A DNA stretch of 64,000 nt, from NCBI GenBank assembly GCA_022606425.2, contig JAHDVF020000676.1, positions 930,001 through 994,000 on the forward strand, read 5' to 3'. The notes under the pieces were generated by a model. That model had not been told where the DNA came from, did not search any database, and was given only the letters and a program-made list of their open reading frames with translations. Position numbers and translations under genes: made by a program. Every line of letters begins with the position of its first letter. Position 1 is the first letter of the stretch. Below, in pieces: positions 1-10,639 of the stretch. The DNA is from Lepidostoma basale (lineage: Eukaryota > Arthropoda > Insecta > Trichoptera > Lepidostomatidae).

Positions 1-274
1 TTCTTTTAAAACGCGTTTCAATTTATTATTTATATCACCTATGTATGCTGATTTAGCCCATTTTGTTTTTTTGCCTGCATCTATTTCTTTAATAGTGAGG
101 CTATTACTGATTTCATTTATGACTAGTTTTTTATTTGTCTAAATAAAGTTTTTTATTTATTTTTTATTTGTTAAATAAAAAGTTTTTTATTTGTCTAAAT
201 AAAAAAAAAATAATTGTCTAAATAAAGACAAAAGTGGAAGTAGTTAAAAAACATCGTTTTATTTAATTATTATT
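1..274. repeat. AT-rich edge with fragment of hammerhead family D flank
   Basis: Positions 205-264 (AAATAAAGACAAAAGTGG onward) match the right flank of the hammerhead pair at 31640-31800. Positions 118-200 repeat TTTTTTATTTGTCTAAATAAA about three times. No feature is seen in 1-117. Confidence 0.6.
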
Positions 275-800
275 CAAATCAAATCAGTTTATTTCATCAA
301 CAGACATTACAAAATTTATTTTTAAGGCATCTATTGAGAACAGGTAAAATAATATATTGTGTATAGTATACTACCAGAAACGCATGAGAGATGGTTCAAC
401 ATTTGAAAGACAGGATAATCTCCAGAATTAAGAGTATTTGCCTTCTGAACATACTTTCACTAACATGAAAGACGTCGATCTCCGAGGAGACCGCGTTCAG
501 CAGACTAATTGCTCTTCCCACCGGTGTCACCAGAGGCAGATTGGTTCTGGCGGCCGGTAGGTAAAACAATCTGTGATGTCACTGTCGGAGATATCTATTG
601 GGGACAAAAAGCCGAACACCCTCCAGTACGGCCGAGTTCTCGAAGTATCCCCTAATTAATCTAAAGAAATGGGTAATTAGATGTCCATCTCTTCGAAGCT
701 GTAGAGAATTGGTTCCGAGCATTCCTAAAAGAAATGCCGTGGGATAGAGCCACGGATAGCTACCATACTCCCTCATGCAGAGATACCTCAGATTTTTTTC
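275..800 (-). mobile_element. Jockey-like LINE, 3' end with (GATTT)n tail
   Basis: On the minus strand this carries the C-terminal reading frame (about 579-776) with YPWLYPTAFLLGMLG and RLFVPNRYLRQ, then a 3' UTR and an (ATTTG) tail ending at 275. It is related to the better preserved copy at 7513-8110. The frame is truncated at its 5' side, so no reverse transcriptase remains. Confidence 0.75.
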
Positions 801-857
801 TGAACTTGCGTGCGTGATAAATGCGGATGAATGCGTGATGACGTGATGCGTTTAGAC

Positions 858-1135
858 ATATGGAACGAATGGATAAGGGAAGACTCGTTAAAAAGATACA
901 TTCAAGTGGTGTGAATGGGAAAAGAAGTCGAGGAAGGCCAAAGAAGACATGGCATGACCAAATTAATCAATTACTGAAAGGCGGCCATGCTCGAAGTAGG
1001 AACAATCGACGAACGTGCACGTCACGATGTGTGAATTTAGAAGAGGCGCGAGAATTATGTCAGGATAGAACAATGTGGCGATCCATCCTCTCTGCCTACC
1101 CCTCCGGGGAAACGGCGTGATGGTTAGTTAGTTAG
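858..1135 (+). mobile_element. TTAG-tail LINE, 3' fragment
   Basis: The open frame 860-1120 contains HMERMDKGRLVKKIH, RGRPKKTWHDQINQLL and ends SAYPSGETA, followed by GGCGTGATGG and (TTAG)n. This is the extreme C-terminus of an endonuclease/reverse-transcriptase LINE; comparable frames at 14628-15095 and 19633-20127 are longer. Confidence 0.85.
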
Positions 1136-1139
1136 TTAG

Positions 1140-1704
1140 TTTGATAAACTTAAGGCGTTAACAGTGTGGAATTTTAAAATGATGATAAGTTTTTAAATAA
1201 AACATTTTTTTTTACATATTATAATTATAATTATGTAATGAAATATTATAATTATGTAATAAAATAAAGAGAGAACGATTACTATCGGGAGAACGATATA
1301 AATATACGAATTTATGAATATATGTTTTTTAGGTTTTCCTGATTACAAGACCTCTTTTGCAAAAGCTGTTAATGGAATTATAGGGGTGTTAAACGAAATA
1401 TTTAAATACTTATTTTATTTCCAAAATAAACCATAATTCGAAAAAATATTATAATTATTTTTCACTGTTAAATTAAAAGTTCTGTTGAAATTTATTGTTG
1501 ATTATAACATCTAATGATTCCCAATATCGGTTAGAGAAATATAAGAGAATCCACGATATATTCATAGAAATGATTTAAAATAGAAAAGTTTTTTAAAGGA
1601 AACAGTTTAAAATTAATGAATTTTAATATAAATTTATTTCTCTTCTTAATTAATTATTTCTTGAACAACGAGATAAAATTGTATAATTCTTAATGATAAA
1701 TGTT
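1140..1704. other. AT-rich non-coding stretch
   Basis: Positions 1141-1200 and 1270-1330 resemble pieces of hammerhead family E (see 34665-34900): GCGTTAACAGTGTGGAATT and TATCGGGAGAACGAT. The rest is AT-rich with no recognised feature. Confidence 0.4.
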
Positions 1705-1997
1705 GTAACTAACTCATTAACCATCACGCCGTCCCATCCCCTACGGGATGGGTAGAATGAATATACCGCCACACTCTTCTTTCTTGTCGAACTTCTCTCT
1801 ATTCTTCAATGTTCATACACCTTATCCACGCGCGACGATTTCTTCGATTACTCACGTGGCTGTCCTTCAATATTTGATTTATTTGATCGTGTCACGTTTT
1901 CTTTGGTCTTCCTCTATTTACATACATCCGTTTACATCATCAATATATACTATATTTACCATTCTTTTTTTATTGTTCATTTAATGTATCCAAAATG
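1705..1997 (-). mobile_element. TTAG-tail LINE, 3' fragment
   Basis: Begins with ACCATCACGCCGTC, the complement of the family's 3' end, and continues through the complement of the RGRPRKTW region to about 1997, where a jockey-like 3' UTR abuts it. Confidence 0.75.
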
Positions 1998-2225
1998 CGG
2001 CCTCCTCGGAGATCGACGTCTTTCATATTAGTGAAAGTACGTTCGAAAGACAAATACTCTCGACTTTAGAGAGTATCTTGTCTTCCTAATGTCGAACCAT
2101 CTCTCATGCGTTCCTGCTATTATATTGTATGTATTATAAATTTCACCTGCACTAAATAGATGCCCTCAACATTAATATTGTTTGTAATGTCTGTTGAGAT
2201 AACAAACTGATTTGTTTTTATTTGA
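1998..2225 (+). mobile_element. Jockey-like LINE 3' UTR
   Basis: Matches, in opposite orientation, the 3' UTR in 275-500. It carries AATGTCGAACCATCTCTCATG and ends AATGTCTGTTGAGATAACAAACTGATTTG. Related tails are at 3025-3165, 4550-4640 and 60265-60415. Confidence 0.7.
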
Positions 2226-2700
2226 CACATAAATTCGTTTAATAGAAATCAACGCACAGTAAGGGGTTGATATATTTCGTAAGGCTCCCTTCTATTAAGG
2301 TCGAAATTGAAACAAAATGATTAATTATCATTTATAAACAGTATAACGATACCCGGAATACTCATTTGATAGTTTTTCCCGGTATTTTTGATGAAGGGTA
2401 TTCAGATATTCTCTAGGGAATAAGACCGCTTTTAGACTTTGTTAATTTATTTATATATTTGTACACGGAGTGAGGAATTCGGAATAATAGGAGGCAATCC
2501 ATCAGGTCCCGGTGGATGGCTAGTAGAGGATTTGATGATTGTTCTGTTTCCTCCCGTTTTCTAGCCGGGATATAAATTTCGATGAAAACCTCACCACTTC
2601 CCGGAATGTTGAATACATAATACATTATAGAGCTTTATGGAATATTTAAATACATTACATATGAATATTGCGTCACAAAATGATGACATAGATTGTTGAA
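2226..2700. other. Unique non-repeat stretch
   Basis: No match to other parts of the window was noticed. It is moderately GC-richer around 2480-2610 and has no convincing gene; the 70-codon minus frame there has no recognisable domain. Confidence 0.4.
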
Positions 2701-2717
2701 TGGATGAATGACAGCAT

Positions 2718-3165
2718 TTATTGTTTTACCTACCGGTTGCCAGAACCAACCTCCTTCTGGTGACACCGGTGGGAAGAGTAATTAATTTGCTGATCGCTGT
2801 CTCCTCGGAGTTTGACGTCTTTTATATTAAGTAATATGAATGAAAACGTCTGTTTTCTGGAAATTTTATTATATATTATGGGAATGACATGTTTTGCCAT
2901 TTTCTCAAACATTTGATAATGCCTTAGAAGGGCGAAACATGTCATTCCCATAATATGTAATAAAATTTCTAGAAAACTGACGTTTTCACATCATTGTTCA
3001 AGAAACAATAAATAAGTATTTTATTTAGTATTAGTAAAAGTACGTTTTGAAGACAATTACTCTTGACTTTAGAGAGTACCTTGTCTTCCTAATGTCGAAC
3101 CATCTCTCATGCGTTTCTGGTATTATATGTATAGTATATATTATTTTAAACTTTCGCATAAAGCA
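2718..3165 (+). mobile_element. Jockey-like LINE 3' end, split by a hammerhead-type element
   Basis: Positions 2718-2832 encode the CRTNL..VTPVGR-like C-terminus and 3025-3165 continue the same 3' UTR (AATGTCGAACCATCTCTCATG). The element at 2833-3027 lies between, and TATTA(A)G repeats at both junctions, consistent with a target duplication. Confidence 0.6.
2833..3027. mobile_element. Hammerhead-like family F inverted element
   Basis: Two inverted arms carry the complement pair of GGAATGACATGTTTTGCC and GGCGAAACATGTCATTCCC, flanked by ends reading AATGAAAACGTCTGTTTTC and its complement. Positions 2913-2943 on the plus strand read TTGATAA, T, GCCTTAGAAGGGC, GAAA, CATGTC: hammerhead order but with U3 and A8 instead of C3 and G8. 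Confidence 0.65.
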
Positions 3166-3199
3166 CTTAATTTGTGGTGTGACATTATTAAATAAAATA

Positions 3200-3614
3200 A
3201 TAATACACTTTTAGGATGACTCGCCGTTCTGACATTCTATTCGTCCTCCCGTACACATTCTCCTACCCCTCTTTCTCCTACACCTCTTTCTCCCCTCCCA
3301 GTATCTATTTCTTTCTTCGTATGTTCATCATCATCATCATCATCAGCCGTCTGTCATCCACTGCTGAATGTAGGCCTCTCCCAAAGGCCGCCACCGCCCC
3401 CTATCCATTGCCGCTCCTATCCATCCATGTCCAGCAATCCTCTTCAGATCGTCGGTCCAGCGGGCAGGGGGACGTCCAACTCTTCGTATGTTGTTCTCTC
3501 ATTTTATATTTAGTTTACTCTCTCACCCTGAAGAAGCTCTATCGGGAGCGAAACCGGTTGGTGTTACCAACTAGAGTGGTGTTTATACAAATACTTTAAG
3601 TGTTTATTATTTTA
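3200..3614 (+). repeat. Composite repeat with LINE tail and hammerhead motif
   Basis: Positions 3331-3480 read as the complement of a LINE 3' end, (ATG)n then CAGCAGTGGA-like sequence; a related end is at 38620-38920. Positions 3515-3575 hold the hammerhead listed separately. The left flank 3150-3200 (AAGCACTTAATTTGTGGTG) recurs at 57612-57660 next to another hammerhead element. Confidence 0.45.
3515..3575 (+). ncRNA. Candidate type I hammerhead ribozyme, family G
   Basis: The core is CTGAAGA at 3528-3534, stem II is GCTC (3536-3539) with GAGC (3546-3549), and GAAA is at 3550-3553. Next comes AC-CG-GT then T3559 as the nucleotide before the predicted cut. Stem I pairs CACC just before the core with GGTG just after the cut. 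All invariant core bases are present. Helix III is only two pairs unless the RNA dimerises, and the GUU triplet is less usual than GUC. Confidence 0.7.
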
Positions 3615-3616
3615 AA

Positions 3617-3955
3617 TTTTTAATTGTATCTCAATAGAGACGAAGAAACAAACTGGAAACTGAACATGGATGATCAAGGTGTTTACAGGACTTATGACCT
3701 GTCATTGGTTGGGTTAAGCGCACGCTTTATGTAATTACAACATTCCCCATTCCACCATTGTTAACAACTTCCAAAAAAAAAATGTATCATACATGATCAT
3801 AACAATGGTGGAATGGGGAATGTTGTAATTACATAAAGCGTGCGCTTAACCCAACCAATGACAGGTCATAAGTCCTGTAAACACCTTGATCATCCATATT
3901 CAGTTTCCAGTTTGTTTCTTCGTCTCTATTGAGATACAATTAAAAATTTAAATTA
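3617..3955. repeat. Palindromic interspersed repeat B
   Basis: Two arms of about 150 bases are inverted copies around a short centre near 3770. Each reads (in plus sense of the right arm) GGTGGAATGGGGAATGTTGT, then CCAACCAATGACAGGTCATA, then CTTCGTCTCTATTGAGATAC. Single-arm copies occur at 4283-4480, 5405-5545, 16830-16985, 41676-41745, 52510-52680 and, partly, 10744-10800. No coding sequence is present. Confidence 0.8.
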
Positions 3956-4280
3956 ACTACCCACAGGTGAAAATCCAGGATTCGTATACAGATGTAAGTA
4001 TACATTTCACAAATATTTGTAAATATTCTGGTCAATTATTTGGCGTATAAAATAGGAGTGGATACTCCAGGCGACTTCTAACAGTGCGATAGGAGGCGGT
4101 AGCCTCTTCGCATTGTGTTAATAAAGTAGTTTGCTAAATGCTAAACAATCATTCTTCATAGATGGCGTTAGTGGATGGATTGTATAGATTAATCTTAAAA
4201 ATTAATTAGTGCAATCAAATCTACATAGATGGCTAACTGGAACTGCCACGTGAAAATAAGTATGGATTTGGAGTATATAT

Positions 4281-4528
4281 ACAACTTCCAAAAAATGTAT
4301 CATACATGATCATAACAATGGTGGAATGGGGAATGTTGTAATTACATAAAGCGTGCGCTTAACCCAACCAATGACAGGTCATAAGTCCTGTAAACACCTT
4401 GATCATCCATGTTCAGTTTCCAGTTTGTTTCTTCGTCTCTATTGAGATACAATTAAAAATTTAAATTAACCACCCACAGGTGAAAATCCAGGATTCGTAT
4501 ACAGATATAAGTATACATTTCACAAATA
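4281..4528 (+). repeat. Direct duplication of 3770-4012
   Basis: Nearly base-for-base the same as 3770-4012, including about 60 bases beyond the repeat-B end (CACAGGTGAAAATCCAGG and onward). Differences are a few substitutions and the length of an A-run. The copies are about 510 bases apart. Confidence 0.8.
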
Positions 4529-4549
4529 TGTTTATTATTTTATTTATAT

Positions 4550-4640
4550 ATTATTTTATCTGTTCTCAATATATGCATTACATTAGTTTTGTTCATAATG
4601 TCTGTTGAGAAAATAAACTGATTTGATTTGATTTGACATC
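4550..4640 (+). mobile_element. Jockey-like LINE 3' tail
   Basis: Contains TGTTCTCAATATATGCATT and AATGTCTGTTGAGAAAATAAAC, ending in three ATTTG units. Solo tail. Confidence 0.65.
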
Positions 4641-4645
4641 ATTAA

Positions 4646-5180
4646 ATTATAACAGGTGGAGCATCCAACTTTTTCTTGTACATATTTACTATCACTTTGT
4701 GTTGTGGATTCATATTGATTAATGTTTTAAAAATATTTTATTACCACAACATCTTATACGAGTACTTTATGTTTTGTTGCGATGGATGTTTTTTCGTCAT
4801 TGGTTAAGGTCTTTAAGGTTGTTTTTCATACGTCTAGTTTTTTCTTGTGATGTGGAGTGCCAGCTGTTCTTCCATCTTGAGGATGCCCTCGAATTGAGGT
4901 AAACCGTCCCTTACTGCTCTTGATTCTGCTATTCTGGTCACGTTTTCTTACTAGAACCTTCATCTCCGCATATCATTTGAAAATCTGTGATTCGTATTCT
5001 ATAACGAAGGGATTTGCCAGCAATGTTTCTGAGTATCTTCATTACGTTGGGTCGAAAGAGATTTTGATTTGGAAATTAGACCTTCTAGAAGAATGCGTGA
5101 TAAGTTAGTCAAACGCAGATACAAGAAGTAAATGTAGTGTGAATGAAAGCATTATCAACGAAACAATAAGAAGAATAAAT
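4646..5180. other. Unique stretch, nothing recognised
   Basis: No repeat match or coding signature was seen. The short plus frame 4920-5108 has no recognisable motif. Confidence 0.4.
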
Positions 5181-5380
5181 AATAAATTGGAAATGTCTGT
5201 TTTCTAGAAGTTTTATTGAAGTTCATAGGTTTGACATTTTTCTCCTTTCTGAGGAATTATCAAATGACAATGACAACATTTAATAATACCTAAGAAAGGC
5301 GAAATACGTCATTCCCATAAACAACAAGTATAATAAAGCTTCTAGATAACAGACGTTTTCATTCGTATTAATTATTAAAT
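5181..5380. mobile_element. Hammerhead-like family F inverted element
   Basis: Same ends (AAATGTCTGTTTTCTAGAAG and complement) and the motif AAAGGCGAAATACGTCATTCCC at the right arm. The core is decayed (TTAATAA). Confidence 0.6.
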
Positions 5381-5404
5381 ATGAAGTTTAACACGATTGT
5401 TAAA

Positions 5405-5545
5405 AAAATACTAGGAATCGTTGTTTACATAAAGCGATCGCTTAACCCAACCAATGACAGGTCATAAGTCCTGTAAGCGCCTCGACCACCATATTCTGTT
5501 CCCAGAAAACAATTAACATCTTCGTCTCTATTGAGATACAATTAA
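5405..5545 (+). repeat. Repeat B, single arm
   Basis: Carries AACCCAACCAATGACAGGTC, CCTGTAAGCGCCTCGACCACC and the CTTCGTCTCTATTGAGATAC end. Confidence 0.75.
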
Positions 5546-6129
5546 TCCTTATAAAAATTAAATAAAATGGAAGATTATGAGCGTAGAAAGGAGAAGGAAC
5601 AGTTCGTGGATCAAGACCCCTGTTAGGGGGACATATGTAATACGGAGGGAATAAAATTTTGTTTTATTGCGTACAATTTGGGCGCAGATAAACGCGGCAA
5701 TTTAAATAAATTACGGCGCATTACGAAGTTTAAATTAAATTGAGCACAAACTGAATTTATTAAAGGTTTTAAGTTAAAGTTCGACCATTGATGGTGAAAC
5801 GTAACATTTTATGGTTTGTAATCGGATTGGCGAGTACAGAAGAGAAATTTGGAGATTTGATATGGGTTTCGCATCTTCCGGGCTAATTGGGAAGGATTCC
5901 TAAAGTGGTCGAAACAAATGATCAAAGTTTTTCCTATTTATTGCCTACCCGTTTTTTGTTTTACGACCCAGGGCGATAAATTATTATTTATTTGCGAAAG
6001 AACTTGGATTTTAATCGCCTAAATAATTTTTGTTTTCCTAATGCTTATTTACGTCACGTGACTGAACAACTGTTCTGGACCGTTGGGATCAGAATTCTTG
6101 TATCGCCGGCTGTTATCATCCACTTCAGT
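5546..6129. other. Unique, partly GC-richer stretch
   Basis: No repeat match was noticed; contains a GCGCAGATAAACGCGGCAAT-type segment near 5690. Candidate regulatory or anonymous DNA; no gene supported. Confidence 0.35.
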
Positions 6130-6770
6130 GATAATGAGATTACGAAATGTTTTCTTCTTCTTCTTCCTCAGTCTATTCCCGTCCGCTCCTGGAAAAAGGT
6201 ATCCTCCATTCGCTTCCATGTCGCTCTGTCCTGTGCAGACTGCATCCAGGTTATTCCGACGTGTCTGTTCAGATCATACTTCCACCGTAGTTGCGGTCGC
6301 CCTGCACTTCTCTTTGCCGTCCACGGTCTCCAAGTCAGCAGTCTTCTTGTCCACTTTCCATCTGAGCTTCTGGCTACGTGACCTGCCCATTGCCATTTTA
6401 GAGTTGCCACCCGGTGGATGATGTCAGTGACCTTTGTTTTTTCTCTGACAGTATCATTTCTGACTCTGTCTCTTAGGATTATTCCTAACATGGCTCTTTC
6501 CATGGCTCTTTGGGTCACTCGTAGTTTCTCGGCACTTTATTTGGACAATGTAACAGTTTCAAGACCATAAGTACCAACTAGCAGAATGCAGCCTTCATAG
6601 ACTTTTCGTTGCAGGTTGATAAGTATTTTTCGGTTTTTAAGGATGTAACTCATGTTTCCGAAAGCTGCCCAGCTTAGTCCAATTCTCCTTTTTAGCTCTG
6701 CGGTTTGTTTATCTCGGCCCAATCGAATATTGTGTCGCAATGTTTTAGATCCCCAAAAAACGTAAAGAAA
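6130..6770 (-). mobile_element. LINE C-terminal remnant (TYGLET family)
   Basis: Two minus frames (6168-6518 and 6537-6740) together spell a LINE C-terminus: RRIGLSWAAFGNM, KVYEGCILLVGTYGLET, then QRAMERAMLGIILRDRVRN, HRVATLKWQWAGHVAR and RSAGRPQLRWKYDLNRHVG. They are separated by a frame break near 6520. A sister copy is at 28640-29215. Confidence 0.8.
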
Positions 6771-6813
6771 TGACTTAACCCTTTCAAGTAAGACAAGCTA
6801 AATGAATAATACC

Positions 6814-6905
6814 TGACGACTTTCGTGGTAGAGTGGTAAGAGCTCTTACTGCCATAGCGAAGGTCCCGGATTCGATTCCCGATGATGGCAGTGTGTTTTC
6901 CGGAT
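6814..6905 (+). mobile_element. tRNA-derived SINE (family 1), head only
   Basis: Reads CTTTCGTGGTAGAGTGGTAA (box A-like) and GGATTCGATTCCC (box B), then stops after GATGGCAGTGTG. It is fused to a jockey-like LINE fragment. Confidence 0.8.
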
Positions 6906-7027
6906 AGTTATCTTCGAAAGCGTTAGGATAGATTGTTTTATGTCCCAACATGCAGAACCAACCTGCCTCTGATGATGCCGGTGAAGAGAGCAATCAAACA
7001 ATCAAAGAAGAAGAAGAAGAAGAAGAC
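6906..7027 (+). mobile_element. Jockey-like LINE scrap with (GAA)n
   Basis: Encodes CRTNLPLMMPVKRAI as in the LINE C-terminus, followed by AAGAAGAAG repeats at 7006-7025. Confidence 0.55.
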
Positions 7028-7512
7028 ATACACAATCAGGACTCGTTTTGGAGATATCAGTGATATCAATAACGCACGTTACAAGATGGCGTTCATAAGA
7101 CATTTTCAATTGTTATTACATCAAATGTGTAGGCTTTTATGTAACAAATTTGGAAATATGTACGTATTATATTATCCTTATATATGGTATGTCGACCGCA
7201 CGAATGCTTCAAAAACGATGCCAGAACGTTGGATCTGGCACAGAACGAGAAAATTACTGGAACTTTAGACAATGAAGTTAGCACTTCAAATCATAACATC
7301 GCTTTGACCCATATTGTGACCCAAAAACAAACGAATTAAAGAAGAATAAACACGATTGTGCAACGGCTGCAATATATTATAAATTGTCAAAATATTATAA
7401 ATTTAATCCTATAATTATTATTCGTATAGGTCTGATGACCTGTTGTTGGTTGCATCTTCATCTTCCTGGGAAATGGACTACCAACCATCTCGCCATCTTT
7501 TCGGTGGTCAAT
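7028..7512. other. Unassigned stretch
   Basis: No repeat match or coding domain was recognised; short frames on both strands have no known motif. Confidence 0.35.
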
Positions 7513-8110
7513 TACATTTCATTTTCATTTCATTTCATTTATTTTGCTAATAATCACAAACATTACAGACATACAATTCCAAATCATTTGCAATTACATT
7601 ATAAACAGAGAAGCATTAAAAAAATAAAAATTAAGCTTGAGAGTAAGAAAAAATCATAACATTGATATTGCATTCCTGAGGCAACTCACACTATCACGAA
7701 ATATGTCGACCTCCGAGGCGATCCGATTAAGCAATAAGATTGCCCTACCCACAGGCATTACCATTGGCAGGTTGGTTCTGCAGCGTGGCAAATAAAACAA
7801 TCTGTGCTGTCTTTGACGAAGGTAATTATCAGGGACAAATAGACCTACATCACTCAGGACATCCGAGTTCTGTATACGGCCGCCAATCAGCTGAAAGAAG
7901 TGAACTCCCAAGTGAATGTTCCTCCTTCTCTCCAATGATTGGTAGCTAAGCATACCTAGCAAGAATTCAGTCGGAAAGAGCCACGGGTAATAACCGCGCT
8001 CCCTGAGGTAAAGAAAGCGCAGAAATTTTTTCTGCACTCGCTCCACCATCAGAGAATATCGGATCCCAGGCGGTGACCAAATAACGGAACTATGTTCCAG
8101 CCGATACATA
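7513..8110 (-). mobile_element. Jockey-clade LINE, C-terminal end with (AAATG)n tail
   Basis: The minus frame 7654-8109 (151 residues) reads LEHSSVIWSPPGIRYSLMVE, RVQKKFLRFLYLRERGYYPW, FLLGMLSYQSLERRRNIHLG and CRTNLPMVMPVGRAILLLNR. This is the conserved C-terminal tail after the reverse transcriptase of jockey-like elements. The 3' UTR ends in CATTT repeats at 7513-7550 (AAATG on the element strand). A sister copy is at 20609-21065. Confidence 0.85.
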
Positions 8111-8154
8111 GTCGGGAACTCTCCGGTAGAATTAATAGTACCTATAATGAGTAT

Positions 8155-8310
8155 TTAATATCAATGAAAAGGTCTGTTATTAAATTTTTTTATTATATTT
8201 CACAGGGAGCACATGTTTCGCCATGCTAAAGAATTATGAATTCGATATTACATAGCAAGACGAAATATGTCGTTCCCATAAAAAGACGTTTTCATCGTGT
8301 TAATTATTGC
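8155..8310. mobile_element. Hammerhead-like family F inverted element, decayed
   Basis: Ends read AAAAGGTCTGTTATTAAATT and AAAAGACGTTTTCATCG. Internal CATGTTTCGCC and AGACGAAATATGTCGTTCCC arms are inverted. The core is not recognisable. Confidence 0.55.
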
Positions 8311-8311
8311 C

Positions 8312-8690
8312 TTATCTCTTAGACAAATGTGTGGATACTCTGTGTATGATAAAGTGTCGAATGAAAACATAAGAAGTGAATGCGGTGCGAATGATGGTGT
8401 TATGAACAAAATATTGAAAGGATCATTAAGTGTTGGACATATGGAAAGAATGAATGAAGAAAGAATGGCAAAAAAATATATATGTTAACGATGTAAATGG
8501 AACCAGAAATAGAGGAAGACCGAGGAAAACGTGGCACTATCAAATAAATCAAATATGGAGTTGTCAGCCACGATGTATGAATGTTGAGGAAGCGAGAGAA
8601 ATATGGCAGGAAAGAAAAGTGTGGCAGTCCATTCTTTCTGCCAACCCCTTCGGGGAGACGGCGTGATGGTTAGTTAGTTAGTTAGTTAAT
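8312..8690 (+). mobile_element. TTAG-tail LINE, 3' fragment
   Basis: Starts TTAGACAAATGTGTGGATAC (the LRQMCGYSVYDKV frame) and ends GGCGTGATGG(TTAG)n. A frameshift at about 8470 splits the frame into 8297-8488 and 8454-8666; a short deletion removes the HVRSQRN segment. Confidence 0.85.
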
Positions 8691-8764
8691 TATTGCCTAA
8701 ATTTAGTTTGGTTAGTACTTGTACTCGTACTAGTATAATATCGTTCTCCTAAATATGAAGTTAT

Positions 8765-9835
8765 CTTCTCTTCTCTTTGTCCTGTCACACCTCCGTGGTA
8801 CATAGGGCCTCAAGGAATCTTCTCCACCCGACTCTATCGCTTGCCTGATGCTTAACATCGTCCCAAGTGAGACCTGCTGCCTTAACCTCGTCCTGCAGGG
8901 TTCTTCTCCAGGTGGCTCTAGGGTCTGCCTCGCTTTCTCTTTCCCCCCATAGGGGACCAGTCTAGTGCGCCCTGAGCGATGCAGGCTGGGTTCCGTCTCA
9001 GAGTGTGACCGATCCACTGCCATTTGCGCCTAGCGACTTGTTCTCTAATTGGTTTTTCACCTGCCATGGTCCAGAGAACGGCATTTGACACTGTTTGGGG
9101 CCAATAGATTTTGAATATTGAGCGAAGGCACCTATTTATAAACACCTGGAGTTTACCAATAACGTCTGCGGTAGATTTCCAAGTCTCACATCCGTACAGC
9201 AGTACGCTTTTAACGCTACTGCTGAATATTTGGAGCTTGAGCTTTCTCGAAATGATACCGGAGCGCCATACAGGGCGAAGCATAGCGAAAGCTCCCCTTG
9301 CCTTGTTAAGTCGGCTGGCTACATCCTCCTCCGTACCTCCTGAGCCTGCTATCATACTACCGAGGTAGCAGAAGCTGGTCGTGGTCACAAGGGGGACACC
9401 GTGGAGCAAGATTGGGGTGGAGCCATTTGTGGACACTCGTAGGTCTACTATCTTGGACATGTTAATTTTGAGACCCACTTTTGCCGCTTCCTCGTGAAGT
9501 TTACTAAGTTTCCGCTCCGCATCCACCCGGTTTACCGAAAGCAAACAGAGGTCATCAGCATAATCCAGATCCTCCAACTGGGTATCACGTATCCATGGAA
9601 TGCCACGAGGACCGTCAAAAGAACGGCGCAACACATCCTCCAGAACCACTATGAAGAGCAGGGGTGATAGTAGACATCCCTGTCGCACTCTCGCACTCAG
9701 TTTGATGGCCTCGGAGAGTTTGCCCTGGTGCACTACACGACAAGAACAACCGTCATACATTGCCCTAATGACATTCACAATCTTCCGTGGGACTCCTTTG
9801 CGAATGAGAGTTGACCAGATTGAAGCAATATGAAG
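8765..9835 (-). mobile_element. RTE-like LINE with reverse-transcriptase palm
   Basis: The longest intact frame in the window is 9778-8918 (minus, 286 residues). It starts inside the reverse transcriptase: VRQGCLLSPLLF, then DLDYADDLCLL with the catalytic YADD box, then LYGCETWKSTADVIGKL, WTMAGEKPIREQVARRKWQW and RKRGRP. Sequence upstream to 9835 adds LIRKGVPRKIVNVIRAMYDG in frame. The tail from 9023 to 8770 is in another frame (GGEDSLRPYVPRRCD). Endonuclease and N-terminal RT motifs are missing, so it cannot be active. A related 3' piece lies at 27655-28120. Confidence 0.9.
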
Positions 9836-10639
9836 TTATAATGCTTTATAAACGTGTCGATAATAATAAATGCAGAAGTGAAGAAACAGGGTTTCTATTT
9901 CAGGGAAGCAAGTTCGCCAGATTAATTTTCTAATTGATGTATTGTTAACAATAAGTTAAATAATCATCTTCAAATAAAGTATCTGCGTTCTAGTAAACAT
10001 CACATGGTAGTGGGAACTATGTGTTTGAAGCTAAGTTTAATTCAGGGTGCAGTGAAACAAACCGTTATATTATTAGTGCAGAATCATACTTCAAAGATCT
10101 TCCCTATTATCTAGTAGCACTCCATATAATGACAGCCATAAAGTTACAACTAGAGCCATTATATTCACACTGTATTTCAAAGCATCAGATTCATCAGCGT
10201 GTTAAATCTCGTACAGAATACAAATAATATTACGCGGTAACAAGGTACCGGAAATTTATACCAACTTAACAGCGGCGTCAAAGGGGATTTATTCTCACTG
10301 AGGAAGCAATACCCTTTACGTGATATTCCATCATGCAGCACTTGTCGGGTGCAGAGTACCTGTTACAATGCAGGCACGCTTAAATTGGCTCACATGTAAA
10401 GAACACGGCGCACTTTGGCTCGTGAAATCCAAACCTTTGGAGAAGCAAATATTCTGCGATGGTGCGACCGCATAATGTGCCGCCTCCGACGCCGGCGCCG
10501 CAAGAAAAGGTTTCATCTATGTGAAGTCGGCTTTACCTATTAAACTTTATCCTAGTATTATATTTCTTATCTAATATGAGAGCGCAACGAACCACACAGG
10601 TATCAGGTTAGCGAAATACATTAACGTTGGATGGTTTTG
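9836..10639. other. Unique stretch with GC-richer island 10230-10530
   Basis: Positions 10230-10530 are less AT-rich than the flanks (for example GCCTCCGACGCCGGCGCCGC near 10480) and match no other part of the window. No coding domain was recognised in either strand; possible regulatory DNA upstream of the first visible Beat exon. Confidence 0.4.

Noticed and set aside
2905..2955. Rho-independent terminator-like hairpins ending in T-runs or A-runs at the palindromic elements
   Set aside because: The host is a eukaryote and the hairpins are explained by inverted repeat arms.
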